Below, in pieces: positions 20,573 through 30,986 of a DNA stretch of 64,000 nucleotides; position 1 is the stretch's first letter, and each line of letters opens with the position of its first letter. The notes under the pieces are model-generated. The model saw only the letters and a list, made by a program, of their open reading frames with translations. It did no database searches and was not told the origin of the DNA. Both the position numbers and the translations under genes were made by a program. Origin of the DNA: Bacteroides sp. Lineage in GTDB: Bacteria; Bacteroidota; Bacteroidia; Bacteroidales; Bacteroidaceae. The DNA lies in assembly GCF_028690125.1 (NCBI RefSeq), contig NZ_JAQVBV010000014.1:61830-125829 (forward strand). The letters are read 5' to 3'.

Positions 20573-22825
20573 ATGGAGACAATTTACTTATGTATTATCA
20601 TTTTCCTCTTCGTACTTGCAGTATTCGACTTAATTGTCGGTGTAAGTAACGATGCGGTAAACTTTCTTAATTCAGCAGTAGGAGCCAAAGCCGCTTCGTT
20701 CAAAACGATTTTGTTCATTGCCGGTATTGGTATTTTCATCGGAGCTTCTCTCTCTAATGGAATGATGGACATTGCCCGCCACGGCATCTACCAACCCGAA
20801 CATTTTTATTTTGCGGAAATCATGTGCATCCTGCTTGCCGTTATGCTAACCGATGTTGTGCTACTGGATGTATTCAATTCAATGGGAATGCCTACCTCCA
20901 CCACCGTATCACTGGTATTCGAATTACTCGGAGGAACCTTTGCACTCTCACTTATTAAAGTAAATACCGATAGTGCACTTAGTCTGGGGCAACTTATCAA
21001 TACCGACAAAGCACTCTCCGTCATCATGGCTATCTTCGTATCCGTTGCAATCGCCTTTTTCTTTGGTATGGTGGTACAATGGATTGCCCGCGTAGTCTTT
21101 ACCTTCAATTACACAAAAAAAATCAAATATAGCATCGGACTGTTCGGAGGTATCGCCGCTACTTCTATCATCTATTTCATGCTTATTAAAGGTTTGAAGG
21201 ACAGTTCATTCATGACATCCGAAAACAAACTGTGGATACAAGAAAACACTCTGATGCTGATCTCCATACTATTTGTGTTTTTCACTATCCTGATGCAAGT
21301 ACTTCATTGGTTAAAAGTCAATGTATTCAAAATAGTAGTGCTGATGGGAACTTTTGCCCTCGCCCTTGCTTTTGCCGGTAATGACCTGGTGAATTTTATT
21401 GGTGTACCTTTGGCCGGTTACTCTTCTTTTCTTGATTTCAGCACTAACGGAAATGGAGCTACTCCTGACAGCTTCCTAATGACATCCTTGCTCGGTCCGG
21501 CAAAAACGCCTTGGTATTTCCTGATCGGTGCCGGAGCTATTATGGTATATGCCTTATGCACATCAAAGAAAGCACACGCCGTTATCAAAACCTCTGTGGA
21601 TCTTTCCCGGCAAGATGAAGGAGAAGAAAACTTTGGAAGTACACCTATTGCACGTACCCTTGTCCGTATCAGCATGACCCTTGCCAACGGAATATCACGC
21701 ATCACACCAGAAGGTACCAAAAAATGGCTTGATGCTCGTTTCCGCAAAGATGAAGCTATCATTGCGGACGGTGCTGCTTTCGACCTCGTACGCGCTTCTA
21801 TAAACCTTGTACTTGCAGGTTTACTTATAGCATTGGGAACTTCTTTGAAATTGCCGCTGTCTACCACCTACGTAACTTTTATGGTCGCTATGGGTACATC
21901 GCTTGCCGACCGTGCCTGGGGACGTGACTCAGCAGTATACCGCATCACCGGTGTATTAAGTGTGATTGGTGGATGGTTTATTACTGCCGGAGCAGCCTTC
22001 ACCATCTGTTTCTTTGTAACCATGGTATTATATTTCGGAGGAAATATTTCTATCATCGCCCTTATTGGTATTGCCGTATTTATCCTTATACGCAGCCAGA
22101 TAATGTATAAGAAGCGCAAAGCTAAAGGACAAGCCAATGAAACCCTAAAACAACTGATGCAAACTACCGACAACGAAGAAGCTTTGCAGTTAATGAGAAA
22201 ACATACTCGTGAAGAATTAGCAAAAGTATTGGAATATGCAGAAACTAATTTCGAATTAACCGTAAACTCATTTATTCACGAAAACCTAAGAGGGCTACGT
22301 CGTTCTATGGGAAGCACTAAATTCGAGAAACAACTCATCAAGCAGATGAAGCGTACCGGAACTGTTGCCATGTGTCGTCTTGACAATACGACTGTACTTG
22401 AGAAGGGACTCTATTATTATCAAGGAAATGATTTTGCCAGCGAATTGGTATACAGTATTGCCCGTCTTTGTGAACCTTGTCTGGAACATATAGACAATAA
22501 TTTCAATCCACTGGATGCTATACAAAAAGGTGAGTTCAGTGACGTGGCAGAAGATATCACTTATCTCATTCAACAATGCCGCAAGAAATTGGACAGCAAT
22601 GACTATAACGGTATGGAAGAAGAAATTCGCCGTGCCAACGACCTGAACGGACAACTTTCTCATCTGAAACGTCAGGAGTTACAACGTATCCAAAATCAGA
22701 CAGGTAGTATCCGTGTAAGTATGGTTTATCTAACTATGATACAGGAAGCACAAAACGTGGTAACTTACACCATCAACTTGATGAAAGTCAGTCGCAAATT
22801 CCAGATGGAAACCGAGATGCCATAA
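20573..22825 (+). CDS. Inorganic phosphate transporter (PiT family) with C-terminal PhoU-like helical extension
   Basis: GVSNDAVNFLNSAVGAKAA and FAGNDLVNFIGVPLAG signature repeats; last ~220 aa soluble, helical. Confidence 0.92.
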   Translation: METIYLCIIIFLFVLAVFDLIVGVSNDAVNFLNSAVGAKAASFKTILFIAGIGIFIGASLSNGMMDIARHGIYQPEHFYFAEIMCILLAVMLTDVVLLDVFNSMGMPTSTTVSLVFELLGGTFALSLIKVNTDSALSLGQLINTDKALSVIMAIFVSVAIAFFFGMVVQWIARVVFTFNYTKKIKYSIGLFGGIAATSIIYFMLIKGLKDSSFMTSENKLWIQENTLMLISILFVFFTILMQVLHWLKVNVFKIVVLMGTFALALAFAGNDLVNFIGVPLAGYSSFLDFSTNGNGATPDSFLMTSLLGPAKTPWYFLIGAGAIMVYALCTSKKAHAVIKTSVDLSRQDEGEENFGSTPIARTLVRISMTLANGISRITPEGTKKWLDARFRKDEAIIADGAAFDLVRASINLVLAGLLIALGTSLKLPLSTTYVTFMVAMGTSLADRAWGRDSAVYRITGVLSVIGGWFITAGAAFTICFFVTMVLYFGGNISIIALIGIAVFILIRSQIMYKKRKAKGQANETLKQLMQTTDNEEALQLMRKHTREELAKVLEYAETNFELTVNSFIHENLRGLRRSMGSTKFEKQLIKQMKRTGTVAMCRLDNTTVLEKGLYYYQGNDFASELVYSIARLCEPCLEHIDNNFNPLDAIQKGEFSDVAEDITYLIQQCRKKLDSNDYNGMEEEIRRANDLNGQLSHLKRQELQRIQNQTGSIRVSMVYLTMIQEAQNVVTYTINLMKVSRKFQMETEMP

Positions 22826-22848
22826 GGAAAAGAGACAGAACTTAAATT

Positions 22849-22922
22849 AAGAGGCTGTGCCGAAAGCAACAAGACTATCATATGATAGTAAATAGTTGCT
22901 TTTTGCACAGCTTCTCTCTTTT
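22849..22922 (+). terminator. Terminator-like nested hairpin downstream of the PiT transporter
   Basis: AGAGGCTGTGC..AAGCAAC..CTATCATATGATAG..GTTGCTT..GCACAGCTTCTCT then CTTTTA. Confidence 0.8.
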
Positions 22923-23204
22923 ATTTATACTTTCCCGGATAGAAAATAGATAAGTCTGGCAATATTACTTCTTTAAGCTATTATTTTTTATTTATTAAAT
23001 TGCATAAATATTAAACTATCATCCAATATGACATAAAAATGTCCTCTATTTCTCAAATTTATTAATAATACGCAAACAATTCTATCTCAATAGACGTTAC
23101 TTACACATTAAGGTCAGCATTTAGTTTAGTTATTAATAAGTATAAACAGTAAATTTGAAAGCAAACAAGCGTTTTTATAAGTTAAATTAAAGAGAGAGAT
23201 TTTT

Positions 23205-26200
23205 ATGAAAGAGAAATTATTATTAACGTTAGCCTACTTTTTTATAAGCGTAGGTATAGCAACGGCACAAACGTCAAAAGTAACAGGGGTTGTTACTTCT
23301 GCGGAAGACGGATTGCCAGTAGTAGGGGCATCAGTACTAGTGGATGGAACTAAACAAGGAGCAATCACTGATATTGACGGTAAGTTTACCATCTCGGGAA
23401 TTCCTGCTACAGCCAAAACTCTTCGTGTATCTTACGTTGGAATGACTCCTCAGGATGTTCCAATCAAAAGTGGAGTGATGAAAATCATACTTAAATCGGA
23501 TGCAAAAGCATTAGATGAAGTAGTAGTGACTGCTATGGGTATCAAAAGAAGCGAAAAGATATTGGGATATGCTTCTTCTACTGTGAAAAACGATGACTTG
23601 ATAGCGGCCAAATCCGGTTCGGTGATGGCAGGGCTTTCCGGAAAAATAGCCGGACTCAATATATCTAATTCCGGTACAACAGGTAGTTCACAAAAAGTTA
23701 TTGTACGTGGTTATTCTTCTTTTGCCAACAATCAGCCGCTATACGTTATCGATGGCGTGCCGATGTCTAACAATACAAGCTTATCCAATGATAAAGGCAA
23801 TGGAGTTATTGAAGCAAATGATGCGGTAGACTTTGGTAATGGTGCCAATGATATTAACCCGGACGACGTAGAATCGGTAACTGTACTAAAAGGTGCTTCG
23901 GCAACTGCACTTTACGGTTCACGTGCCGCTAATGGTGTTATCATGATTACAACCAAACGTGCGAAACAAGAGAAGCTGACTGTTTCGTATGATGGTTCAT
24001 TCATGGCATCCAACGTATTACGCGTTCCACAAGATCAGGATAAGTTCGGACAAGGCTGGGGTACTTGGGACAGAACCGAGAATGGTTCATGGGGGCCGGC
24101 ACTTGACGGAAGAATCAACGAGTGGGGGTCATACAACCTAGATCCGCAGATGAAGAAACCTTATTCATTCGTAAAGGACAATTTACGTAACTTCTACACC
24201 ACGGGATTCGAAATGAATAATAATGTAAGTATTCGAACCGGTACCGAAAAAATAGGTTTATTCCTTTCTTATGGAAACACCACTTCAAATGGCATTCTGC
24301 CGAATAATGCTGATAAATATGAACGTAACACATTCTCCCTTCGTGGTAATATGAAATTTGACAAGTTCAGTGCCGACGTAAATGTCAGTTACATCCGTAA
24401 AGATATGACCAAAGCTGCTGCCGGACAAGGAAAAGCCGGTGCAACCATGCAACAGGAATTGATTCAGCATCCGGTAGACATTGATTACTCAGTCATGAAA
24501 GATTTCAATGACATACGTTATAATGGTAACAACTATTATACTTGGTATGCTCAGAATCCTTATTGGATACTTGCCAACAACAAAAACAATTATCAGGACG
24601 ACCGTATCTATGGAAAGCTAGAACTTGCTTACGAGGTAATACCCGGTCTGAAAGCAGTAGGACGTCTTGGAGGCGACTTTACCAACTCACGCCAAAAACT
24701 GCGCACAGCCAAACTGACGTATGCTGAAGACTCTTATAGTGCAGACGGAGGTAAATCGGATGAAAGAGGTACATATACAGAACGTTCTGACAACTACGAC
24801 CAACTAGATGCTACCCTCTTCATGAATGCCAATTACAACATCGGCGAGGATATCACCTTAGGAGGTACTCTTGGTTGGAATCTCAACCAGCGAAAATCTT
24901 CCTATCTGAAATCATATCTTGATGGGCTGTTCATGGAAGGCTGGTACAACCTTGAAAATGGTATCGACAAACCACTAAGCACGAATTACCGGGATTTACG
25001 CAGGACAATCGGTGCATTCGGTCAGGTAGAATTCGGATACAAGAACTTCTGGTTTGTCAATGCGTCAGGACGTAACGACTGGTCGTCTACATTACCAATT
25101 AATGCAAACAGCTTTTTTTATGGCGGTATCAACACCTCAGTAATTCTGACGGATATGATTCCTACACTGAAAAACAAAATAGTAAATTATCTGAAAGTAC
25201 GTGCAGCCTGGGGACAAACTGGTAATGATGCCGATGTTTACAGAACAATACCTTACTTCGTACCGACACAGATATCAACTGGTTTTGGATATATCTATAC
25301 TCCGTTGAATGGTGCATTAGGCTTAACAGAATATAATCGTCAAGCAAACAATCACTTAAAACCGGAAAAGACTTCCGAATGGGAATTGGGATTAACAGCT
25401 AATTTTATAGACAATCGTATCGGTATCGACTTTGCTTATTACAACAAACTGACCAAAGACCAAATTATAGCAGCAAATGTTGCTCCGGAAACTCGTTATA
25501 CTACGGCAACTCGCAATGTGGGCAAAATTTCGAATAAAGGTATTGAGCTATCTTTAAACCTGACTCCGATTCGTAATAAAGATATCCAATGGGATCTCGG
25601 TGTCACATTCAGTAAAAACTGGAGTAAAGTGAAAGAACTTTGGAACGAAGGCGATTCTCCTGTTACGGAATATGTATTGCAAACTGCATATAGTGCCAAC
25701 TTCGTAGCCAAAGTAGGTGAACCTCTTGGTATTTTCCAAGTTCCCGCCATTGCTACTGTACAGGATAAAAATAGTCCATACTATGGAAAAGTTATTGTAG
25801 ATGCAAATGGCATCCCGACAACCAGCAATAGCGAAATGAAAACCATAGGTTCTTCTGCTCCTGATTTTAACATGGGATTCAACACACGTATCACTTACAA
25901 AGGTTTCACTTTATCAGCAGTAGCCGATTGGCGTAAAGGAGGATATATGTATTCCTACACGGCACAGTTAATGCACTTCGTCGGTAACACCACACGCTCA
26001 GTGTTCAACAACCGCCAACCATTTATAGTTCCCAACTCCGTAATGGCTTTACCGGGTGGCGGATATACTGAGAATAATAATCCGGTGACCACTGATAACA
26101 TAAATAACTACTACAGTGATGCTTATTCCAGAAGCCAGTTCGAAAACTTCATTATCCCGAAAGGTTACTTTAAACTGAGAGAATTGGTATTATCATATTC

Positions 26201-26411
26201 ATTCCCGAAAGCATTAATTTCCAAACTGGGTATTCAACAATTCGACCTTAGCCTCATCGGACGTAATCTATTCATGTGGACTCCGAAAGCTAATAACTAC
26301 GTAGATCCGGAAATCACCAACTTTGGTAATGATATTTTGTCAGAGATCGGTGAATTCGCCTCACTTCCCTCTACGCGTAATATAGGTGGAGGTATTAAAA
26401 TTGTATTCTAA
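23205..26411 (+). CDS. SusC/RagA family TonB-linked outer membrane protein
   Basis: Carboxypeptidase-like N-terminal domain (VTGVVTSAEDGLPVVGASV), ALDEVVVTAMG, plug VRGYSSFANNQPLYVIDGVPM, VTVLKGASATALYGSRAANGVIMITTK. Confidence 0.97.
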   Translation: MKEKLLLTLAYFFISVGIATAQTSKVTGVVTSAEDGLPVVGASVLVDGTKQGAITDIDGKFTISGIPATAKTLRVSYVGMTPQDVPIKSGVMKIILKSDAKALDEVVVTAMGIKRSEKILGYASSTVKNDDLIAAKSGSVMAGLSGKIAGLNISNSGTTGSSQKVIVRGYSSFANNQPLYVIDGVPMSNNTSLSNDKGNGVIEANDAVDFGNGANDINPDDVESVTVLKGASATALYGSRAANGVIMITTKRAKQEKLTVSYDGSFMASNVLRVPQDQDKFGQGWGTWDRTENGSWGPALDGRINEWGSYNLDPQMKKPYSFVKDNLRNFYTTGFEMNNNVSIRTGTEKIGLFLSYGNTTSNGILPNNADKYERNTFSLRGNMKFDKFSADVNVSYIRKDMTKAAAGQGKAGATMQQELIQHPVDIDYSVMKDFNDIRYNGNNYYTWYAQNPYWILANNKNNYQDDRIYGKLELAYEVIPGLKAVGRLGGDFTNSRQKLRTAKLTYAEDSYSADGGKSDERGTYTERSDNYDQLDATLFMNANYNIGEDITLGGTLGWNLNQRKSSYLKSYLDGLFMEGWYNLENGIDKPLSTNYRDLRRTIGAFGQVEFGYKNFWFVNASGRNDWSSTLPINANSFFYGGINTSVILTDMIPTLKNKIVNYLKVRAAWGQTGNDADVYRTIPYFVPTQISTGFGYIYTPLNGALGLTEYNRQANNHLKPEKTSEWELGLTANFIDNRIGIDFAYYNKLTKDQIIAANVAPETRYTTATRNVGKISNKGIELSLNLTPIRNKDIQWDLGVTFSKNWSKVKELWNEGDSPVTEYVLQTAYSANFVAKVGEPLGIFQVPAIATVQDKNSPYYGKVIVDANGIPTTSNSEMKTIGSSAPDFNMGFNTRITYKGFTLSAVADWRKGGYMYSYTAQLMHFVGNTTRSVFNNRQPFIVPNSVMALPGGGYTENNNPVTTDNINNYYSDAYSRSQFENFIIPKGYFKLRELVLSYSFPKALISKLGIQQFDLSLIGRNLFMWTPKANNYVDPEITNFGNDILSEIGEFASLPSTRNIGGGIKIVF

Positions 26412-26425
26412 AAAAACGACTGAAT

Positions 26426-27904
26426 ATGAAAAAATTTAAATATATATATATAGGTGTACTTTGCACCATCTTATCCGGAGCATTCGTTTCATGCGAGAGT
26501 TATCTGGACATCAATCAAAACCCGAACTATCCGGGAGAGTCACAAGTCACTGTATCAGCCCTACTGCCATCTGCATTCACAGGTTCGGCAGGAGTCATGG
26601 GGTATCTATATCAACTTTATGGTTCTATGTGGGCACAGCACTATACCCAAAACCCTTCATCAAGCCAATACATCACGCTTGTCAATTATGCGATGACCTC
26701 TTCCAGTGACCAGCGTTTATGGAGAATTCCATATGCTGACGTACTGCCCGATCTCAATCTTGTTATCCAAAAAGCAGAAGCTGAAGGCGCCTGGAACTAT
26801 TGGGTAGTAGGTAAAGTAATGACCGCTTTTACCTATCATGTACTGACAGATGCTTATGGAGATATTCCTTTCACCGAAGCGTTAAAAGGTAAGAACTGCA
26901 AATATGATGACAGTAAAACCGTAGTTTATCCGGGTATCATTGAAATGCTGAATGATGCCATCGCCAAAGCAGACGATGCATCTGCAAAAGGTCTGTTGGT
27001 TATGAGCGTGGAAGATTATGTGTATGATGGTGATATAACGAAATGGATTCGGTTTGCCAAGACACTAAAGCTCAAAATACTAATGAGAGATTTTGAAGGA
27101 AACAAAACAGAAATCCAGACAATGCTTGCCGAGGGAAACTTCCTGAAAGATGACGCAACTGTTCATTGCTTTGAAGATGTAGTTAACAAGTCGAACCCGT
27201 TCTATGAAAATGACCGCCGCCAGTTAAATACAACAAACAATGTACGTGCCTGCACTACTCTTTATCAATATTTGGATGAGAATGACGATCCACGTATCGA
27301 AGACTTTTACGAAAGAACAGCCGCATCTGATTACACAGCTTATAAGGCTATCCCTTACGGAAATAGAGAATCCAAACTCTTCTCCATTAAAGGAACTTCC
27401 CGGGCTGTCATCGGGGCACTCGATCCTGTTTACTATATGTCGGCTGCTGAAGCAGAATATCTGATATCCGAATGTTATGCACGACTTGACGATAAAGTGA
27501 ATGCTAAAACCCATTATGAGGACGCAGTCAAATTATCATTTGAAAGATGGAATCATGATGCAACAGATTTTATTGCTGACGGAGGTAAATATGCTTTCGA
27601 CGACACAAGCAAGGATGCAATGTTAAAATGTATCCTTACTCAGAAATGGGCAGCCAGCGCCCGTTGTCAGGCATGGGATATTTGGTTTGACATTAACCGC
27701 ACAGGGATTCCGGCTTTGGGAAATGTGGAAACTACCAACGAAAACTATGTAACAGGTGAGTTGGCTTACAATCCAAACAGTGCGTTAGCAAAAGGTAACT
27801 TCCCAAGTCGTTTCATCTATTCTAAAGAATCTTTGGATTACAACACAAGTGCACCGACTGTCATTCCGGGAATTACGGAAACAATGTGGTGGCACAAAAA
27901 ATAA
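26426..27904 (+). CDS. SusD/RagB family nutrient-binding lipoprotein
   Basis: Lipobox FVSCE; SYLDINQNPNYPGESQVTVSALLPSAFTG; AAEAEYLISECYARL; directly downstream of the SusC homologue. Confidence 0.94.
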   Translation: MKKFKYIYIGVLCTILSGAFVSCESYLDINQNPNYPGESQVTVSALLPSAFTGSAGVMGYLYQLYGSMWAQHYTQNPSSSQYITLVNYAMTSSSDQRLWRIPYADVLPDLNLVIQKAEAEGAWNYWVVGKVMTAFTYHVLTDAYGDIPFTEALKGKNCKYDDSKTVVYPGIIEMLNDAIAKADDASAKGLLVMSVEDYVYDGDITKWIRFAKTLKLKILMRDFEGNKTEIQTMLAEGNFLKDDATVHCFEDVVNKSNPFYENDRRQLNTTNNVRACTTLYQYLDENDDPRIEDFYERTAASDYTAYKAIPYGNRESKLFSIKGTSRAVIGALDPVYYMSAAEAEYLISECYARLDDKVNAKTHYEDAVKLSFERWNHDATDFIADGGKYAFDDTSKDAMLKCILTQKWAASARCQAWDIWFDINRTGIPALGNVETTNENYVTGELAYNPNSALAKGNFPSRFIYSKESLDYNTSAPTVIPGITETMWWHKK

Positions 27905-27938
27905 AAATTGAACTTATAAACAAAGAAAGGACATATCT

Positions 27939-28502
27939 ATGAAAGCTATTAAATATTTATTCTCTTTGGTATTCGCTTTGGTTGCTTTAACTTCATGCGA
28001 TACTTATGGAGACTATGAACAGGAATTTTCACCTGTTTACCCGTTGAGCGGACAGTATTATGTGAAGGTGACCGATGAAGCCGGAAAAGAAATTGTAATG
28101 CACACTATTACAGATCCGGATGGACAAAAGATTGATGTATTTGGTACATATATGTATCTGTATAATACAGGGGATAATGATAAAGACAAATTATGGATCA
28201 AACTGCCGAGTGATGAATTATTCAGTGCCGGCATATTAGGGAAAATCAATTGCAATGTCAAAGCGCTCACTTTCAGCGGTACGGCTGGTAATATGGAGGC
28301 AGACGGAGCTACTGTGGATGGAGAATTCACTGTAAATTCCGGTGTACTGACTCTGAAAAGTGTAACTACACCCACAGATGGAAAATCGGACGGTATTGAG
28401 GTGAAATATTCACTAAATGGTAAGAGTTATACTGTGACAGGTTTCCGCCGTACAGGTTGGGATGATGATGAAACTTGGAGTGTCCCCCAAGTTAATAACT
28501 AA
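27939..28502 (+). CDS. Lipoprotein, lipid-binding hydrolase-like family
   Basis: Lipobox LTSCD; SGQYYVKVTDEAGKE..; third gene of the SusCD operon. Confidence 0.7.
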   Translation: MKAIKYLFSLVFALVALTSCDTYGDYEQEFSPVYPLSGQYYVKVTDEAGKEIVMHTITDPDGQKIDVFGTYMYLYNTGDNDKDKLWIKLPSDELFSAGILGKINCNVKALTFSGTAGNMEADGATVDGEFTVNSGVLTLKSVTTPTDGKSDGIEVKYSLNGKSYTVTGFRRTGWDDDETWSVPQVNN

Positions 28503-28514
28503 AAACAAAAACTT

Positions 28515-28562
28515 TACTACTCCCGGTTATCGGTATATACTGAATATCGGGAGTAGTTTTTA
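28515..28562 (+). terminator. Terminator downstream of the SusCD operon
   Basis: ACTACTCCCG .. CGGGAGTAGT followed by TTTT. Confidence 0.85.
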
Positions 28563-28564
28563 TA

Positions 28565-28619
28565 ATAACGCAGATAACGTGGATTTTAAAAAACACAAAA
28601 TCCACGTTATCTGCGTTAT
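28565..28619. repeat. Perfect 23-bp inverted repeat, intergenic
   Basis: ATAACGCAGATAACGTGGATTTT-aaaaaacac-AAAATCCACGTTATCTGCGTTAT. Confidence 0.95.
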
Positions 28620-28722
28620 CAGTGTCTAAAAGATATTGTTTATAGACTTTTGATATAGCCTCTATACTATGTTAAACAACTCTTTCTTTAATCTATAGTT
28701 AAAGAGAAAGAGTGAATCTTAT

Positions 28723-29121
28723 CTACCATTTTAATTCCGGAAAGTATCTGCTCAACGCATCACGAAGAACACCTAATGTAATAGGCTTTACCAACACTTC
28801 ACTGGCTCCGGCATTCATCGCATTTTCTCTGTCCGAACTGAAAGCATAAGCAGTCTGCATAATAATTGGTATATTTTTATTTTCTCCACGGATAATCTTG
28901 GTTGCATCCAATCCGTTCATTATTGGCATCTTGATATCCATCAGAATAGCTTTTGCTTCATTACCATATGTCTCGTATAGCTTAACTATTTCTTCTCCAT
29001 TCTTAGCCCACATTATATCACATTTCTTTCCAATAATCGCTTTAATTAGCTGAAAGTTGCTGTCGTCGTCCTCTGCCACTAAAATAAGGGGTCTGAACTC
29101 ATTTATTTGTTCATTTTCCAT
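28723..29121 (-). CDS. Single-domain response regulator (receiver only)
   Basis: LILVAEDDDSNFQLIKAII, ILMDIKMPIMNGLDATKIIR, MQTAYAF, VLVKPI. Confidence 0.93.
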   Translation of the reverse strand: MENEQINEFRPLILVAEDDDSNFQLIKAIIGKKCDIMWAKNGEEIVKLYETYGNEAKAILMDIKMPIMNGLDATKIIRGENKNIPIIMQTAYAFSSDRENAMNAGASEVLVKPITLGVLRDALSRYFPELKW

Positions 29122-29207
29122 AATCCTTCTATATTGTTTTAATTTTATATTTCACCCTGATTATTCAATTCAGCCCGCAAGTTATAAAAAAGATTGATAT
29201 ATTTCGC

Positions 29208-29215
29208 TATCTTTG
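29208..29215 (+). promoter_or_regulatory. Bacteroides -7 element TATCTTTG upstream of the ABC-F gene
   Basis: TAnnTTTG match 23 bp before ATG. Confidence 0.6.
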
Positions 29216-29237
29216 CGTCTCAAAATTTAAGAATAGT

Positions 29238-30875
29238 ATGATTTCTATAGACGGACTAGCCGTAGAGTTTGGCGGCACCACCTTATTCAGCGATATTTCC
29301 TTTGTTATTAACGAAAAAGACCGCATCGCCCTGATGGGAAAAAACGGAGCGGGAAAAAGTACACTACTCAAAATATTGGCAGGAGTGAGACCACCCACAC
29401 GTGGAAAAGTTTCGGCCCCCAAAGAGAGTGTCATAGCCTATCTTCCACAGCACTTAATGACGGAAGACGGTCGCACTGTGTTCGAGGAAACGACACAGGC
29501 TTTCGCCCATTTGCACGAAATGGAAGCTCAAATCGAGAAATTGAACAAAGAACTAGAAACACGTACTGATTACGAAAGTGACAGTTATATGGCTCTCATC
29601 GAAGAAGTATCTGCCCTGAGTGAAAAGTTTTATTCCATTGATGCTACCAATTACGAAGAAGATGTAGAGAAGGCATTGCTTGGTCTCGGATTTGCCCGCG
29701 AAGATTTCGGTCGTCAAACGAGTGATTTCAGCGGTGGATGGCGTATGCGTATCGAACTTGCCAAACTATTACTACAGAAACCGGATGTGCTTTTGCTCGA
29801 TGAGCCCACCAATCACCTAGATATCGAATCAATTCAATGGTTGGAAGATTTTCTGATTAACAATGGAAAAGCGGTAATCGTTATCAGCCATGACCGTAAA
29901 TTTGTAGATAACATTACAACTCGTACCATCGAAGTGACTATGGGACGTATCTACGATTATAAAGTAAACTATTCTCAATACCTACAACTACGCAAGGAAC
30001 GTCGTGAGCAGCAACAGAAAGCTTATGATGAACAGCAAAAGTTTATCGCTGAAACCAAAGAGTTTATCGAACGTTTCAAAGGTACTTACTCAAAAACTCT
30101 GCAAGTACAAAGCCGTGTCAAGATGCTGGAAAAGTTGGAATTGCTGGAAGTAGACGAAGAAGATACTTCTGCTCTGCGTTTGAAATTTCCACCTTCTCCC
30201 CGCTCCGGAAATTATCCGGTGATTATGGAAGGAGTTGGAAAAACGTATGGCGACCATGTTATATTCAAAAACGCTTCTCTTACAATTGAACGTGGCGACA
30301 AAGTAGCATTTGTCGGCAAAAACGGTGAAGGTAAATCCACACTCGTAAAATGTATCATGAAAGAAATTGATCATGATGGTACACTGACGCTCGGTCATAA
30401 TATTCAAATTGGATATTTCGCCCAAAATCAGGCTTCACTAATGGACGAGAATCTGACCGTATTCCAGACTATTGATGATGTAGCCAAAGGTGAGATCCGG
30501 AATAAGATACGCGACTTGCTTGGAGCTTTCATGTTTGGCGGACCGGAAGAATCAATGAAGAAAGTAAAAGTACTTTCGGGTGGTGAACGTACCCGTCTTG
30601 CCATGATTAAGTTATTACTGGAACCTGTCAATCTGTTGATTTTGGATGAGCCAACCAATCACCTCGATATGAAGACAAAAGACATTCTTAAACAAGCTTT
30701 AGCCGACTTCGACGGTACGTTGATCATAGTTTCACACGATCGTGATTTCTTGGACGGATTGGTGACAAAGGTTTATGAATTCGGTAATAAGAAAGTTACA
30801 GAACACTTATGCGGCATTTATGAATTCTTGGAAAAGAAGAAAATGGATTCTCTACAAGAACTGGAAAAGAAATAA
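29238..30875 (+). CDS. ABC-F family ATP-binding protein
   Basis: Two Walker A motifs (GKNGAGKSTLLK, GKNGEGKSTLVK), two LSGGE/FSGGW signatures, LLDEPTNHLDIES and LILDEPTNHLDMKT, no TM segments. Confidence 0.96.
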   Translation: MISIDGLAVEFGGTTLFSDISFVINEKDRIALMGKNGAGKSTLLKILAGVRPPTRGKVSAPKESVIAYLPQHLMTEDGRTVFEETTQAFAHLHEMEAQIEKLNKELETRTDYESDSYMALIEEVSALSEKFYSIDATNYEEDVEKALLGLGFAREDFGRQTSDFSGGWRMRIELAKLLLQKPDVLLLDEPTNHLDIESIQWLEDFLINNGKAVIVISHDRKFVDNITTRTIEVTMGRIYDYKVNYSQYLQLRKERREQQQKAYDEQQKFIAETKEFIERFKGTYSKTLQVQSRVKMLEKLELLEVDEEDTSALRLKFPPSPRSGNYPVIMEGVGKTYGDHVIFKNASLTIERGDKVAFVGKNGEGKSTLVKCIMKEIDHDGTLTLGHNIQIGYFAQNQASLMDENLTVFQTIDDVAKGEIRNKIRDLLGAFMFGGPEESMKKVKVLSGGERTRLAMIKLLLEPVNLLILDEPTNHLDMKTKDILKQALADFDGTLIIVSHDRDFLDGLVTKVYEFGNKKVTEHLCGIYEFLEKKKMDSLQELEKK

Positions 30876-30986
30876 TAAATAATAAAAAAACAGTATCTAA
30901 CTTATTTGCAACAAAATATATTCGTATATTTGTTACATTATTTATAACGGATAAGTACATTAGCATAATTAATTTATACTATTTAC

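Noticed and set aside
21418-21867. 149-aa minus-strand ORF within the PiT gene
   Set aside because: Antisense shadow ORF with Arg/Ser/Pro-rich composition.
27893-27899. TGGCACA at the end of susD as another member of the hairpin array family
   Set aside because: Single half-site inside coding sequence without a partner; expected by chance.
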